Below, in pieces: positions 8,294-18,015 of a DNA stretch of 33,215 nucleotides. Both the position numbers and the translations under genes were made by a program. The DNA is from Actinomycetes bacterium (GTDB taxonomy: Bacteria > Actinomycetota > Thermoleophilia > BMS3ABIN01), in the NCBI GenBank assembly GCA_024275795.1, contig JAJRYJ010000097.1:1-33215 (forward strand), read 5' to 3'. Under the pieces are notes generated by a model, which was not told the origin of the DNA, did no database searches, and saw only the letters and a program-made list of their open reading frames with translations. Numbering within the stretch: the first letter of the stretch is position 1; each line of letters opens with the position of its first letter.

Positions 8294-9205
8294 TTGAGTG
8301 CTGTAACCATGAAGGAACTGCTGGAATCCGGAGTCCATTTCGGACACCAGACCCGCCGTTGGAACCCACGGATGAAACCCTATATCTTTACTGAGAGGGG
8401 CGGAATCCACATCATCGACCTGCAGCAGACCATCAAGCTGATCGATGATGCCCATGACTTCGTCAGGGACCTGGCCGCCAAAGGCAAGAAGACGCTTTTC
8501 GTCGGCACCAAGAAACAGTGTCAGGATAACATCAGGGACGAGGCCGAACGCTGCGGCATGCCGTACGTCTCGCATCGCTGGATCGGCGGACTGCTCACCA
8601 ACTACCAGACGATCTCCAAGCGCATCAAGCGCATGCACGAACTGCGGCGCCTTAAGGAAGAGGGACAGCTGGAACTGCTCCCGACGCTGGAGCAGATGAA
8701 CATGCTTCGCGAGCTGAACAAGCTCGAGACGAACCTGGGCGGCGTCTCCGACATGGACAAGCTGCCGGACGCCGTGTTCGTCATCGATACCCGCCGCGAG
8801 ACCATCGTCATCCGTGAAGCGCGTAAACTCGGTATCCCGGTCGTGGCGCTGGTTGATACCAACTGCGACCCGGACGAGGTTGATTACGTGATTCCCGGGA
8901 ACGACGACGCCATCCGTTCATGCGGCCTGATCATCAGGGCGATCGCCGATGGCGTCACGGAAGGCAAACAGCTCCTGGCGGAAAGGGAGCTCGAGGCCGG
9001 CAAAGCCGCGGCGGAAGAGGCCCGCAAGGCCGCTGAGGCCAGGCAGGCTCAGGAGAAAGCCAGGGAGCAGGAGAAAGTGAAAGAGAAGGCGAAGGCTGCC
9101 GCTGCAGCAAAGGCGGAGCCGAAGGCCGAGGCGGCGACAGCGAGTGAAAAGCAGAAAGAAACCCGCGACCAGCCGGAAGCGGAAGAAGAGAAGAGCGAGG
9201 TGTGA
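8294..9205 (+). CDS. rpsB: 30S ribosomal protein S2
   Basis: MKELLESGVHFGHQTRRWNPRMKPYIFTERGGIHIIDLQQT ... RWIGGLLTNYQTI ... IPVVALVDTNCDPDEVDYVIPGNDDAIRS; TTG 8294 (or ATG 8309) start; long A/K/E-rich C-terminal tail. Confidence 0.95.
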   Translation: MSAVTMKELLESGVHFGHQTRRWNPRMKPYIFTERGGIHIIDLQQTIKLIDDAHDFVRDLAAKGKKTLFVGTKKQCQDNIRDEAERCGMPYVSHRWIGGLLTNYQTISKRIKRMHELRRLKEEGQLELLPTLEQMNMLRELNKLETNLGGVSDMDKLPDAVFVIDTRRETIVIREARKLGIPVVALVDTNCDPDEVDYVIPGNDDAIRSCGLIIRAIADGVTEGKQLLAERELEAGKAAAEEARKAAEARQAQEKAREQEKVKEKAKAAAAAKAEPKAEAATASEKQKETRDQPEAEEEKSEV

Positions 9206-9206
9206 T

Positions 9207-9800
9207 GTGGCGATTACCGCGAAGGAAGTAAAGGAGCTGCGGGAACAGACCGGAGCCGGCATGATGGACTGCAAGAAGGCGCTCTCGGAGGTATCAGGCG
9301 ACTTCGACGAGGCAGTCAAGCTGCTCCGGACAAAAGGCCTGGCGGACGCCGCCAAGCGCAGCAGCCGCGATACCAAAGAGGGTCTGATTGACAGTTATGT
9401 CCACGCCGGCGGCGGCATCGGCGTACTGGTCGAAGTCGGCTGCGAGACGGACTTCGTTGCCCGCAACGAGGAGTTCCGCAATTTCGTTCACGATGTAGCC
9501 ATGCATATCGCAGCATCGGCGCCGAAGTATATCTCCCGGGAGGACGTGCCGGAGGATGAGGTCGAATCGGAACTGAAGATCTACCGTGAGCAGGCTGAAG
9601 CCACGGGCAAACCCGAGAACATCCTGGACAAGATAGCCACGGGCAAGCTGGAGAAATACTACCAGCAGGTCTGCCTGCTGGAACAGCCTTTCGTCAAGGA
9701 AGACAAGATGACGGTCGAACAGCTGCGCGGCGAGATAGTCGGCAAGATCGGTGAGAACGTGGAGATCAAGCGCTTCGTCCGTTTCCAACTGGGCAAATAG
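9207..9800 (+). CDS. tsf: Elongation factor Ts
   Basis: GTG start 9207: (M)AITAKEVKELREQTGAGMMDCKKALSEVSGDFDEAVKLLRTKGLADAAKRSSR ... VEVGCETDFVARNEEF. Confidence 0.95.
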   Translation: MAITAKEVKELREQTGAGMMDCKKALSEVSGDFDEAVKLLRTKGLADAAKRSSRDTKEGLIDSYVHAGGGIGVLVEVGCETDFVARNEEFRNFVHDVAMHIAASAPKYISREDVPEDEVESELKIYREQAEATGKPENILDKIATGKLEKYYQQVCLLEQPFVKEDKMTVEQLRGEIVGKIGENVEIKRFVRFQLGK

Positions 9801-10562
9801 TTGAGCGGTCGATCCACGGATAATGAAGATCCGAAGGGCGGTGTTCCCGATTCAGTATTCGGGCGTGTCCTGATAAAACTTTCCGGTCAGGCGCTACAGG
9901 ATGGCAGGTATCACAGCATCGACCCAGCCCGCATCGAGGATATCTCGGCGCAGATACGGGCCGCCTGGGAGCGTGGCGTCGAGATAGCGATCGTCGTCGG
10001 CGCCGGCAACATCTTCAGGGGAGTGGCCGGCAGTACCCGCGGCATGGACCGGGCCACCGGCGACTATATGGGGATGATCGCCACCGTGCTCAACGCACTG
10101 GCGCTCCAGGACGGTATGGAGAAACTGGGCCTCGACACGCGGGTCCAGTCCGCCATCGACATGCAGGAGGTGGCCGAGCCCTATATCCGCAGGCGCGCCA
10201 TCAGGCACCTGGAGAAGAAGCGCGTCGTCATCTTTGCCGCCGGCACCGGCAACCCATACTTCACCACCGACACCGCCGCCGCCCTGCGGGCTCTGGAGAT
10301 AAACGCTGAAGCGATACTGATGGCCAAGCGCCGCTACGACGGCGTCTATGATTCGGACCCGGAAGAGAACCCGGATGCCCGCTTCCTGCCGGAAGTCACT
10401 CATCTGGAGGCTATCGAAAAGGGCCTGAAGGTCATGGATACGACGGCGCTCTCCCTCTGCATGGACAATGACCTGCCCATCCACGTGTTCAACATGATGG
10501 ACAGCAAGAACATCCAGCGGGTCCTTTCTGGCGAAAGGGCTGGAACTATAGTAAGCTCGTAA
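9801..10562 (+). CDS. pyrH: UMP kinase
   Basis: [12 protein letters not shown] ... [16 protein letters not shown] ... [23 protein letters not shown] ... [23 protein letters not shown] ... DGVYDSDP. Confidence 0.95.
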   Translation: MSGRSTDNEDPKGGVPDSVFGRVLIKLSGQALQDGRYHSIDPARIEDISAQIRAAWERGVEIAIVVGAGNIFRGVAGSTRGMDRATGDYMGMIATVLNALALQDGMEKLGLDTRVQSAIDMQEVAEPYIRRRAIRHLEKKRVVIFAAGTGNPYFTTDTAAALRALEINAEAILMAKRRYDGVYDSDPEENPDARFLPEVTHLEAIEKGLKVMDTTALSLCMDNDLPIHVFNMMDSKNIQRVLSGERAGTIVSS

Positions 10563-10607
10563 ACCGGCTCCAGGGCTGCCTGGCCGACTCTCCGACTGGG
10601 GGTTTAC

Positions 10608-11174
10608 ATGAACGAACTGGTAGAAGAGCTATTCAAGGACGGGGGCGAGCGCATGGACAAGGCGGTGAGCGCCTGCCGCAACGAGTTCAACACCGTCAGG
10701 ACCGGCAGGGCTTCGACCTCCCTCCTCGACAGGATCATTGTCGACTACTACGGCACCAGGACCCCGCTGAACCAGCTTGCCAATATCAGCACACCGGAAC
10801 CGAGGCTCCTGGTGGTCACCCCATACGATAAGTCAGCCATCAAGGACATCGAGCATGCGATCCTCGAGTCCGAACTTGGTCTCAATCCCAGCAACGACGG
10901 CAACATCATCCGCCTTTCCATACCGGAGCTCACGGAGGAGCGCCGCAAGGAGATCGTCAAGATCGTCAAGGGCATGGCGGAGAACGGACGCGTCGCCATC
11001 CGCAACATCAGGCGACAGGTGCACGACGACATCCGGGACCTGAAAAAAGAGAGCGTAATCTCGGAAGACGAGCTCCGCTGGGCGGAGGACGAGCTTCAGA
11101 AGATCACTGATAAACACACGGACAAGATCGACGGCCTTCTGAAGCACAAGGAGGAGGAGATCCTGGAGGTATAG
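10608..11174 (+). CDS. frr: Ribosome recycling factor
   Basis: EFNTVRTGRASTSLLDRIIVDYYGTRTPLNQLANISTPEPRLLVVTPYDKSAIKDIEHAILESELGLNPSNDGNIIRLSIPELTEERR. Confidence 0.96.
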   Translation: MNELVEELFKDGGERMDKAVSACRNEFNTVRTGRASTSLLDRIIVDYYGTRTPLNQLANISTPEPRLLVVTPYDKSAIKDIEHAILESELGLNPSNDGNIIRLSIPELTEERRKEIVKIVKGMAENGRVAIRNIRRQVHDDIRDLKKESVISEDELRWAEDELQKITDKHTDKIDGLLKHKEEEILEV

Positions 11175-11175
11175 C

Positions 11176-11925
11176 GTGAGACTCGGCTCCCTCCTGAAGA
11201 AGCTTCGCCGGGGCAGAGACGGAAGCGAAGGTTACGATTCGGATTCCCTGCAAATCCCCCGTTCCATCGCCATCATCATGGATGGAAACGGCAGGTGGGC
11301 AGCGGACCGCAGGTTACCGGCCATCGCCGGCCATCGCGAGGGCGCCAGGGCGCTCAAGCGCACGGTCCACACCGCGCGCGAGGCCGGCGTCAGGGAACTG
11401 ACCGTATATGCCTTTTCCACGGAGAACTGGCAGCGACCCGAGAGCGAGATCAGCAACCTGATGACCATGTTCAGCGAACTCATCGACAAGGAGATTCCGG
11501 AGCTGCACAAACAGGGAATCCGCATCCGGTTCATCGGCCGCCGCCAACAGCTTTCTGAAGAGCTGTTGCGGAAGATGGCGGAATCGGAGACTCTTACCGC
11601 GGACAATACGGCCATGACCCTGTTCGTGGCGTTCAACTACGGGGGGCGAGCAGAGATCATCGATGCCGTACGTGCCGCCGGCAGCAAAGCGTCTGAATGC
11701 ACCGAGGAGTCCTTCAGGCAACATCTGTACGCTCCCGATATGCTCGACCCGGAGCTGTTGATTCGCACCAGCGGCGAACAGCGGCTGAGCAATTTCCTGC
11801 TCTGGCAATGCGCCTACTCCGAGTTCTACTTTTCAGACAAGCTCTGGCCCAGCTTCCAGAGTGAGGACCTGATGGCAGCTATCCGTGAATTCAACCGCCG
11901 CCAGCGGCGTTTCGGAGCCAGGTAG
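11176..11925 (+). CDS. uppS: Isoprenyl transferase (undecaprenyl diphosphate synthase family)
   Basis: IAIIMDGNGRWAADRRLPAIAGHREGARALKRTVHTARE ... YAFSTENWQRPESEI ... LLIRTSGEQRLSNFLLWQCAYSEFYFSDKLWPSF. Confidence 0.95.
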   Translation: MRLGSLLKKLRRGRDGSEGYDSDSLQIPRSIAIIMDGNGRWAADRRLPAIAGHREGARALKRTVHTAREAGVRELTVYAFSTENWQRPESEISNLMTMFSELIDKEIPELHKQGIRIRFIGRRQQLSEELLRKMAESETLTADNTAMTLFVAFNYGGRAEIIDAVRAAGSKASECTEESFRQHLYAPDMLDPELLIRTSGEQRLSNFLLWQCAYSEFYFSDKLWPSFQSEDLMAAIREFNRRQRRFGAR

Positions 11926-11927
11926 CC

Positions 11928-12719
11928 GTGCTGCTCACAAGGGCACTGGTCGGGCTTCTCGGCATCCCGATCGCCATCATCGTCATCTATCTCGGCGGCA
12001 TCCCGCTGCTGATCTCGCTGATCATCCTCACACTACTGGGACTGCACGAGTTCTACCGCATGACGAGGGCCTACCGTCCCAACCTGCTCGCCGGCTATAT
12101 CGGAGCCATCCTGATTCTTACCGGCGCCTACACATCGCAACTGGAGGGCGCGCTGAGGGGGGCCATCTATCTTTTTGCGCTCACGTTCCTCTTCCATGCC
12201 ATCCGCGGACTCAAGCCGGAGATGCTGGGGGAGATGGCCGTCACCTTTTTCGGTTCATTCTATGTGAGTATGGGCTTCGCTCATGTCATCCTGCTGCGCA
12301 GCCCCGCTTACGGCATCAGCCTGGCGATAATCGTGCTGCTCGCCACCTGGACCTCGGACACGGTCGCCTATGCCGTCGGCCATTTCTACGGACACAGGCC
12401 GATAGCGCCCGTGGCCTCACCCAATAAGACCCTCGAGGGTACTCTGGCCGGATTCGTGGGAACGATCCTGGTGGTGCTGGTCGCCGGCAAGTCCCTGGGA
12501 TGGATGGAATCCTGGCAGTTCTTCATACTCGGCCTGACCATCGCCATAGCCGCTCCCGCCGGAGACCTCTTCGAGTCTTACCTGAAGCGCTCCTCGCAGG
12601 TCAAGGACGCCGGAACCATCATTCCCGGGCACGGCGGCATACTCGACCGCTTCGACTCCCTGCTCTTTGCGGGCGTGGCCGCGTTCTACGTCGTCGGCGC
12701 CATGGTAGGTAACGGCTGA
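11928..12719 (+). CDS. cdsA: Phosphatidate cytidylyltransferase
   Basis: Multi-TM; DTVAYAVGHFYGHRPIAPVASPNKTLEGTLAGF ... GDLFESYLKRSSQVKDAGTIIPGHGGILDRFDSLLFAG (CdsA signature). Confidence 0.95.
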   Translation: MLLTRALVGLLGIPIAIIVIYLGGIPLLISLIILTLLGLHEFYRMTRAYRPNLLAGYIGAILILTGAYTSQLEGALRGAIYLFALTFLFHAIRGLKPEMLGEMAVTFFGSFYVSMGFAHVILLRSPAYGISLAIIVLLATWTSDTVAYAVGHFYGHRPIAPVASPNKTLEGTLAGFVGTILVVLVAGKSLGWMESWQFFILGLTIAIAAPAGDLFESYLKRSSQVKDAGTIIPGHGGILDRFDSLLFAGVAAFYVVGAMVGNG

Positions 12720-12750
12720 CGCAGGCCCGATACCAGCTATAATCTAGTAC

Positions 12751-13899
12751 ATGCAACGAATACTGATCCTAGGTTCAACCGGCTCCATCGGCACCCAGGC
12801 CCTGGATGTAATCTCCGAAGACCCGGACCTGGTAGCTGTGGGGCTGGCGGCCTCAAAGAGCGATTCACTGCTTGCGGAACAGGCGGTCGAACACGGCATC
12901 GGCCTTTTGGCGATCAACGATGAATCCGCGTCCACCCGGCTGCGAAGCACGCTGCCGGAGGCCGAAGTGCTTTCAGGACCGGGCAGCATCTCCGCGCTGA
13001 TCGAAGCCGTCGACTGCGACCTGGTGCTGAACGCGGTCGTGGGCGCTGCCGGCCTGGAGGCGACCATCGCAGCACTGGAAAAAGGCGTGGACCTCGCCCT
13101 GGCTAACAAGGAAAGCCTCGTGGTCGGTGGTGAGCTGGTAAACAGGATGGCGGCCGAAAGAGGAATCGAGATACTGCCCGTCGACAGCGAACACAGCGCC
13201 ATCTTCCAGTGCTTGAGGGGAGCACGGCCACGCGAGCTTGACCGCATCTTCCTTACCGCCTCCGGCGGCCCTTTCCTGGGAATGTCGCCCAGGGAGCTTG
13301 CAGGCGTCACCCGGGAGGACGCCCTGGATCATCCCCGCTGGGAAATGGGAAGCAAGATCACCATCGACTCGGCTACGCTGATGAACAAAGGACTCGAGAT
13401 CATTGAGGCGCATTACCTGTTCAATACCGGTTACGAGAACATTGAGGTGCTTATCCATCCCCAGTCGATCGTCCACTCGCTGGTCAGGTTCAGCGACGGC
13501 TCCATACTGGCGCAGCTCGGGCGTCCCAGCATGAAGCTTCCCATCGCTTACGCGCTTAATTATCCCGACCGCAAGCCAGTCTCCGTGCCCGAGCTGGACC
13601 TGGCTGCCGAGGAAGATCTCAGCTTCATCCCCCCGGACTATGAGACTTTCCCCTGTCTGGGACTGGCGATGGAGGCTGGACGCAGGGGCGGCGGCGCGCC
13701 CGTGGCGCTCAATGCCGCCAATGAGGTCGCTGTCGCGGCCTTCCTGGACGGCAGGCTTGATTTTACCGGAATAGCCGATGTCGTCGAATGGACACTGGAT
13801 GCCATGGATGCGGATCTGCCGGATACCATCAACGAACTTGCACAGATCAGCGAGGTCGATACGGCGGCGCGCGAACGGGCGGAAAGCCTGGCCGGCTGA
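12751..13899 (+). CDS. dxr: 1-deoxy-D-xylulose-5-phosphate reductoisomerase
   Basis: ILGSTGSIGTQALDVISEDPD ... ALANKESLVVGGELV ... PVDSEHSAIFQCL ... LTASGGPF ... HPRWEMGSKITIDSATLMNKGLEIIEAHYLF. Confidence 0.96.
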   Translation: MQRILILGSTGSIGTQALDVISEDPDLVAVGLAASKSDSLLAEQAVEHGIGLLAINDESASTRLRSTLPEAEVLSGPGSISALIEAVDCDLVLNAVVGAAGLEATIAALEKGVDLALANKESLVVGGELVNRMAAERGIEILPVDSEHSAIFQCLRGARPRELDRIFLTASGGPFLGMSPRELAGVTREDALDHPRWEMGSKITIDSATLMNKGLEIIEAHYLFNTGYENIEVLIHPQSIVHSLVRFSDGSILAQLGRPSMKLPIAYALNYPDRKPVSVPELDLAAEEDLSFIPPDYETFPCLGLAMEAGRRGGGAPVALNAANEVAVAAFLDGRLDFTGIADVVEWTLDAMDADLPDTINELAQISEVDTAARERAESLAG

Positions 13900-13902
13900 C
13901 GG

Positions 13903-14964
13903 ATGTTTATCCTGATAGCCATACTTGGGATCGGACTGCTGATCTTCGTGCACGAGCTCGGCCATTTCCTGGCGGCCAAATCATTCGGCATGAAGGTCGA
14001 GAAATTCTATATCGGCTTCCCGCCGGCCATCGCCAAGCGCAAGCGGGGAGAGACCGAATACGGCGTCGGCTTCATCCCCCTTGGAGGTTACGTCAAGATC
14101 ACGGGCATGACCAGGGACGAGGATGTCCCGGAAGACGCGGAACCGCGGGCCTATTATTCCAAACCCGTCTGGCAACGCATCGTTGTCGTCTCGGCGGGCG
14201 CCGCCATGAACGTCGTGCTGGCATTGCTGTTGTTCTTTATCTTCTACTGGCAGTTCATCCCGGAACTGGTCAGCACCAACGAGGTATCGATGGTACAGGT
14301 GGACAGCGGCGCCGCAGCCGCCGGCCTGGAGCCGGGTGACCGCATCCTGGCAATCAATGATATCTCCACCGAGGACCCCGAGGTGCTCAGAGAACAACTA
14401 CAGTCACGGCCCGATGAGGATGTGACACTTCTCATCGAGCGCGAGGGCGAGAAGATGGTGTTAAGCGCCCATGTGGGCCGCCAGGAGGAGACGGGCAACG
14501 GACTGCTGGGGGTCGTCTTCCACGGAAAACAGGTGGGCACTCTCGACGTGCCCGCTTACGAAGCCGTCTACGATGCCGCCAGGGACATTCCCATGATCAC
14601 GCGCGAGGTTTTTATCGTTCTCAAGGAACTGTTCACGTCGGAGGGCCTGGAACAGATAGCGACGCCCATCGGCATCGTCGCCGTATCGTCGGAGACGATC
14701 AAACTCGGATGGGGCATCTACATCCGCGTACTGGGCTTCATCAGCCTGCAGCTGGCTATACTGAACCTGTTGCCGCTGCTGCCGCTGGACGGCGGCCACG
14801 TGATGATGAACCTGGTGGAAAAGGCCAAGGGTTCACCGGTGCGCAAGGAGATCTATGAGAAGATATCCGCTGTGGGGCTTATCATCTTCGTCACGCTGTT
14901 CATCATCGCCCTGATGAACGATGTGCAACGCCTGATGGGGCCCGGTTTCGGACTGGAGCCCTGA
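13903..14964 (+). CDS. rseP: RIP metalloprotease (site-2 protease), one PDZ domain
   Basis: FVHELGHFLAAKSFGMKVEKFYIGFPP (HExxH), PDZ GLEPGDRILAINDISTEDPEVLREQLQ, and C-terminal NLLPLLPLDGGHVM. Confidence 0.93.
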   Translation: MFILIAILGIGLLIFVHELGHFLAAKSFGMKVEKFYIGFPPAIAKRKRGETEYGVGFIPLGGYVKITGMTRDEDVPEDAEPRAYYSKPVWQRIVVVSAGAAMNVVLALLLFFIFYWQFIPELVSTNEVSMVQVDSGAAAAGLEPGDRILAINDISTEDPEVLREQLQSRPDEDVTLLIEREGEKMVLSAHVGRQEETGNGLLGVVFHGKQVGTLDVPAYEAVYDAARDIPMITREVFIVLKELFTSEGLEQIATPIGIVAVSSETIKLGWGIYIRVLGFISLQLAILNLLPLLPLDGGHVMMNLVEKAKGSPVRKEIYEKISAVGLIIFVTLFIIALMNDVQRLMGPGFGLEP

Positions 14965-14980
14965 GGTCGCCGGAGCGGAT

Positions 14981-16027
14981 ATGGCAAGCATCGTACAGAT
15001 AAACATAGGCAAGGTGGCCGTGGGCGCCGGCGCGCCGGTGACGGTCCAGTCCATGACCAACAGCGATACGCGTGACGCCGAGGCGACGCTGGCTCAGATA
15101 CGCAGCCTGGCGACTCATGGTTGCGAGATCGTACGCGTGGCGGTGCCCGATGAGGCGGCCGTCGCCGCCCTGCGGGAGGTTGCCGCCGAGTCGCCCCTGC
15201 CCGTGGTCGCCGACATCCATTTCAAGGCGCAGCTGGCGCTGGACGCCATCGGTGCGGGAGCGGCGGCCCTGCGCATCAACCCGGGCAACATCGGCAGTGA
15301 AGCCAGGATGCGCGAGATAGTGGAAACAGCCGGACTCACCGGCGTGCCCATCCGCATCGGCGTCAATGCCGGTTCCCTGCCTAAGAAGATGCGCGGCCTG
15401 GCGGAGAAGGAGCCGGCACGGGCGCTGGCGGAGACCGTGCTCGAATACGTGGAGCTCTTTGAGAGTTGGGGCCATCGCAACTTCAAGGTCTCCGCCAAGT
15501 CCTCGTCGGTACGCGAGACCATCGATGCCAACCTGGCTCTGGCCGGCGCCATGGATTATCCGATCCACCTGGGAGTGACGGAGGCCGGCACGGTCAGGTC
15601 CGGCAGCGTCAAGAGCGCCGTGGGCATCGGCGCCCTGCTGGCGCAGGGAGTGGGGGATACCATCCGTGTCTCCCTGGCTGGCGACCCGGTAGAGGAGGTG
15701 CGTGTCGGCTTCGAGATACTGCAATCCCTGGGCCTGAGGAAGAAGGGGCCCAACCTGGTGGCCTGCCCCACCTGCGGACGCACGGAGATAGACATAGAGG
15801 CACTGGCGCTGGAGGTGGAACGGCGCCTGGAAGGGCGGGAGGCGAGCATCGAGGTGGCCGTCATGGGCTGCGTGGTCAACGGTCCCGGCGAGGCGAGGCG
15901 CGCCGACTTCGGCATCGCCGGCGGCAAGGGCGAAGGGTTGATCTTCGCCCACGGCAAGCCGCTGCGCAAGGTGCCCGCCGAGCGGCTGGTGGACGCCCTG
16001 TTCGAGGAGATAGACCGGAACCGCTGA
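14981..16027 (+). CDS. ispG: 4-hydroxy-3-methylbut-2-en-1-yl diphosphate synthase
   Basis: VTVQSMTNSDTRDAEATLAQI ... LPVVADIHFKAQLAL ... RINPGNIG ... CPTCGRTEIDIEAL ... VMGCVVNGPGEARRADFGIAGG. Confidence 0.96.
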   Translation: MASIVQINIGKVAVGAGAPVTVQSMTNSDTRDAEATLAQIRSLATHGCEIVRVAVPDEAAVAALREVAAESPLPVVADIHFKAQLALDAIGAGAAALRINPGNIGSEARMREIVETAGLTGVPIRIGVNAGSLPKKMRGLAEKEPARALAETVLEYVELFESWGHRNFKVSAKSSSVRETIDANLALAGAMDYPIHLGVTEAGTVRSGSVKSAVGIGALLAQGVGDTIRVSLAGDPVEEVRVGFEILQSLGLRKKGPNLVACPTCGRTEIDIEALALEVERRLEGREASIEVAVMGCVVNGPGEARRADFGIAGGKGEGLIFAHGKPLRKVPAERLVDALFEEIDRNR

Positions 16028-16109
16028 TCGGCGTTTTCGGCGCGCATGGGAACAACCCGATATGGTAGGCTATTGCCGTTCCCGCTCAACCTGATTGGAG
16101 CCTGATAAG

Positions 16110-17795
16110 ATGCGTGCTTCCAGATTATTCTTTCCCACACTCAAGGAAGACCCGGCAGAAGCTGAAGCCATAAGCCACAAGCTTTCGGTGCGTGCCGGGC
16201 TGGTGCGGCAGCTGGCCGCAGGCCTGTATATTTATCTGCCCCTCGGCCTGCGCGTCATCGACAAGGTGAACAGCATCATCCGCCAGGAGATGAACGCCAT
16301 CGGCGCCCAGGAGCTTTCCATGCCTGTACTGCAGCCGGCGGAGATATGGAAACAGACCGGACGCTATGAAGAAATCGGCGCCGAGATGTTCCGCCTGCGC
16401 GACCGTGGCGAGCGCGAGATGGTGCTGGGCATGACTCACGAGGAGATAATCACCTGGCTTGCCGCCGGTGAGCTGCGCTCCTACCGCGATCTGCCCCAGG
16501 TCTGGTATCAGATACAGACCAAGCTGCGCGACGAGGCCCGCCCCAAGAGCGGCATGCTGCGCACGCGCGAGTTCCTGATGAAGGACTCCTACAGCTTCGA
16601 TGTCGATGAGGAGGCGCTGGAGCAGAGCTACCAGCTGCATATCCAGGCCTATGACCGCATCTTCGAGCGCTGCGGCATCGAGTTCTACCGGGTGGAAAGC
16701 GATCCCGGAATGATGGGCGGCGCCATGGCCCATGAATACATGGCTCCCAGCCCCGCCGGCGAGGACGAGGTGGCTATCTGCACGGCATGCGGCTACGCTG
16801 CCAATTTGGAACTCGCTCATTCCGTGCCCGATCATCCGGAGTATCCGGAACCCGTCATGAATGAAGTCGCCACTCCCGAGGTCCGTACTATCGATGAAGT
16901 CAGCAGCTTCCTAGATATTAGTCCGGCGTTGCTGATCAAGTCCCTGCTGGTGATGGCCGGCGAGGAACCGGTGCTGGTGATGCTGCGCGGCGACCAGGAG
17001 CTGCAGGAGACCAAGCTGGCCCATAAGCTGGGTGAGTTCCGGCAGGCGCACCCGGAGGAGATACAAAAGCACACCGGCGCCAATGCGGGTTTTATCGGCC
17101 CCCTTGAACTGGACATCAGGAAGATAGCCGACCAGTCGCTGCGGGAGGGCGTCTTCGTCGTCGGCGCCAACCGTGACGGCTACCACGTAAGGGGTGTGAA
17201 GGCCGGCGTCGATTTCCAGGCGGAATACCACGACATCCGCCGTGTGAAGGCTGGAGAGAAGTGCGCCCACTGCAACGTGGACCTCAAGGTGGAGCGGGTC
17301 ATCGAGGTGGGCAACATCTTCAAGCTGGGAACCAAGTACAGCGAGCCCCTGGGGGCGACTTATCTTGATGTAAACGGCAAGGAGCGCCCCATCGTCATGG
17401 GCAGTTACGGCATCGGCCCGGCGCGCATCGCCGCCGCCGCCATCGAGCAGGGGGCTGACGACAAGGGCATCGTCTGGCCCGCAAGCATCGCGCCCTTCTC
17501 CGTGCACCTGGTACTGGTTCAGCCAAAGGACAGCGGCCAGACGGCCATCGCCGAGAAGCTGTTCTCCGACCTGCGCTCAGCGGGAATCGAGGTGCTGCTG
17601 GATGACCGTGACATCGGCCCCGGCGCCAAGTTCGCTGACGCTGAATTGCTTGGTTGTCCCGTCCGTGCGACCGTAGGCAAGCGAACCGTCGCCGACGGCG
17701 AAGCCGAAATACAGTTACGCAAAGGAGGAGAGGAGCACAAGTTCGAGATCGGAACGGCAACAGCACAGATTTCCAGCCTGCTGGAGCAAATATAG
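16110..17795 (+). CDS. proS: Prolyl-tRNA synthetase (bacterial type with insertion domain)
   Basis: MRASRLFFPTLKEDPAEAEAISHKLSVRAGLVRQLAAGLYIYLPLGLRV ... MTHEEIITWLAAGELRSYRDLPQVWYQIQTKLRDEARPKSGMLRTREFLMKDSYSFD ... GSYGIGPARI. Confidence 0.96.
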   Translation: MRASRLFFPTLKEDPAEAEAISHKLSVRAGLVRQLAAGLYIYLPLGLRVIDKVNSIIRQEMNAIGAQELSMPVLQPAEIWKQTGRYEEIGAEMFRLRDRGEREMVLGMTHEEIITWLAAGELRSYRDLPQVWYQIQTKLRDEARPKSGMLRTREFLMKDSYSFDVDEEALEQSYQLHIQAYDRIFERCGIEFYRVESDPGMMGGAMAHEYMAPSPAGEDEVAICTACGYAANLELAHSVPDHPEYPEPVMNEVATPEVRTIDEVSSFLDISPALLIKSLLVMAGEEPVLVMLRGDQELQETKLAHKLGEFRQAHPEEIQKHTGANAGFIGPLELDIRKIADQSLREGVFVVGANRDGYHVRGVKAGVDFQAEYHDIRRVKAGEKCAHCNVDLKVERVIEVGNIFKLGTKYSEPLGATYLDVNGKERPIVMGSYGIGPARIAAAAIEQGADDKGIVWPASIAPFSVHLVLVQPKDSGQTAIAEKLFSDLRSAGIEVLLDDRDIGPGAKFADAELLGCPVRATVGKRTVADGEAEIQLRKGGEEHKFEIGTATAQISSLLEQI

Positions 17796-17849
17796 GCAGT
17801 TCTTGGTCTAGGGGGATTCCCGGAAAGATGTCAGATAATGATATTTTAC

Positions 17850-17882
17850 GTTGAAATTCAACAATCTTGTGCTATCCTATTA
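17850..17882 (+). promoter_or_regulatory. Putative promoter/operator of the cytochrome c transcription unit
   Basis: AT-rich island after proS; 13-bp palindrome GTTGAA-A-TTCAAC (17850-17862) overlapping a TTGAAA -35-like box, 16 nt before a TATCCT -10-like box. Confidence 0.4.
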
Positions 17883-17946
17883 TTCAAGTTTAGTAGTAAG
17901 TAAGGTTTATAACTACTATTTGGGCAAAGGGTGCTTTACTGAACGG

Positions 17947-17976
17947 GGAGGCTGTTCCAGGCGGAACAGCCTTTTT
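17947..17976 (+). terminator. Rho-independent terminator-like hairpin in the 5' leader of the cytochrome c gene (possible attenuator)
   Basis: AGGCTGTTCC(17949-17958)-AGGC-GGAACAGCCT(17963-17972), then a T run. Confidence 0.7.
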
Positions 17977-18015
17977 CATGTCCGAAGGCGCCAATATTGC
18001 GGAAGGAGGGCTCTT

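Noticed and set aside
9001-9205. A/K/E-rich C-terminal tail of S2 as a novel domain
   Set aside because: Charged low-complexity S2 tails are common in Actinobacteria; not unusual enough alone.
12973-13965. 330-aa minus-strand ORF
   Set aside because: Antisense shadow of dxr; no recognisable domain.
14903-15952. 349-aa minus-strand ORF
   Set aside because: Antisense shadow of ispG; low-complexity, His/Gly/Arg-rich translation.
16048-16083. GGGAAC/GTTCCC dyad before proS as a T-box
   Set aside because: Only a 6-bp stem, leader too short for a T-box, no T-box sequence seen.
17885-17976. c-di-GMP-I (GEMM) riboswitch before the cytochrome gene
   Set aside because: GGGCAAAGGG is superficially similar, but the conserved GEMM core (e.g. 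GACGCAAAG...CCUA, GGUAGC...GGUUACCG) is not visible; kept only as an unclassified leader.
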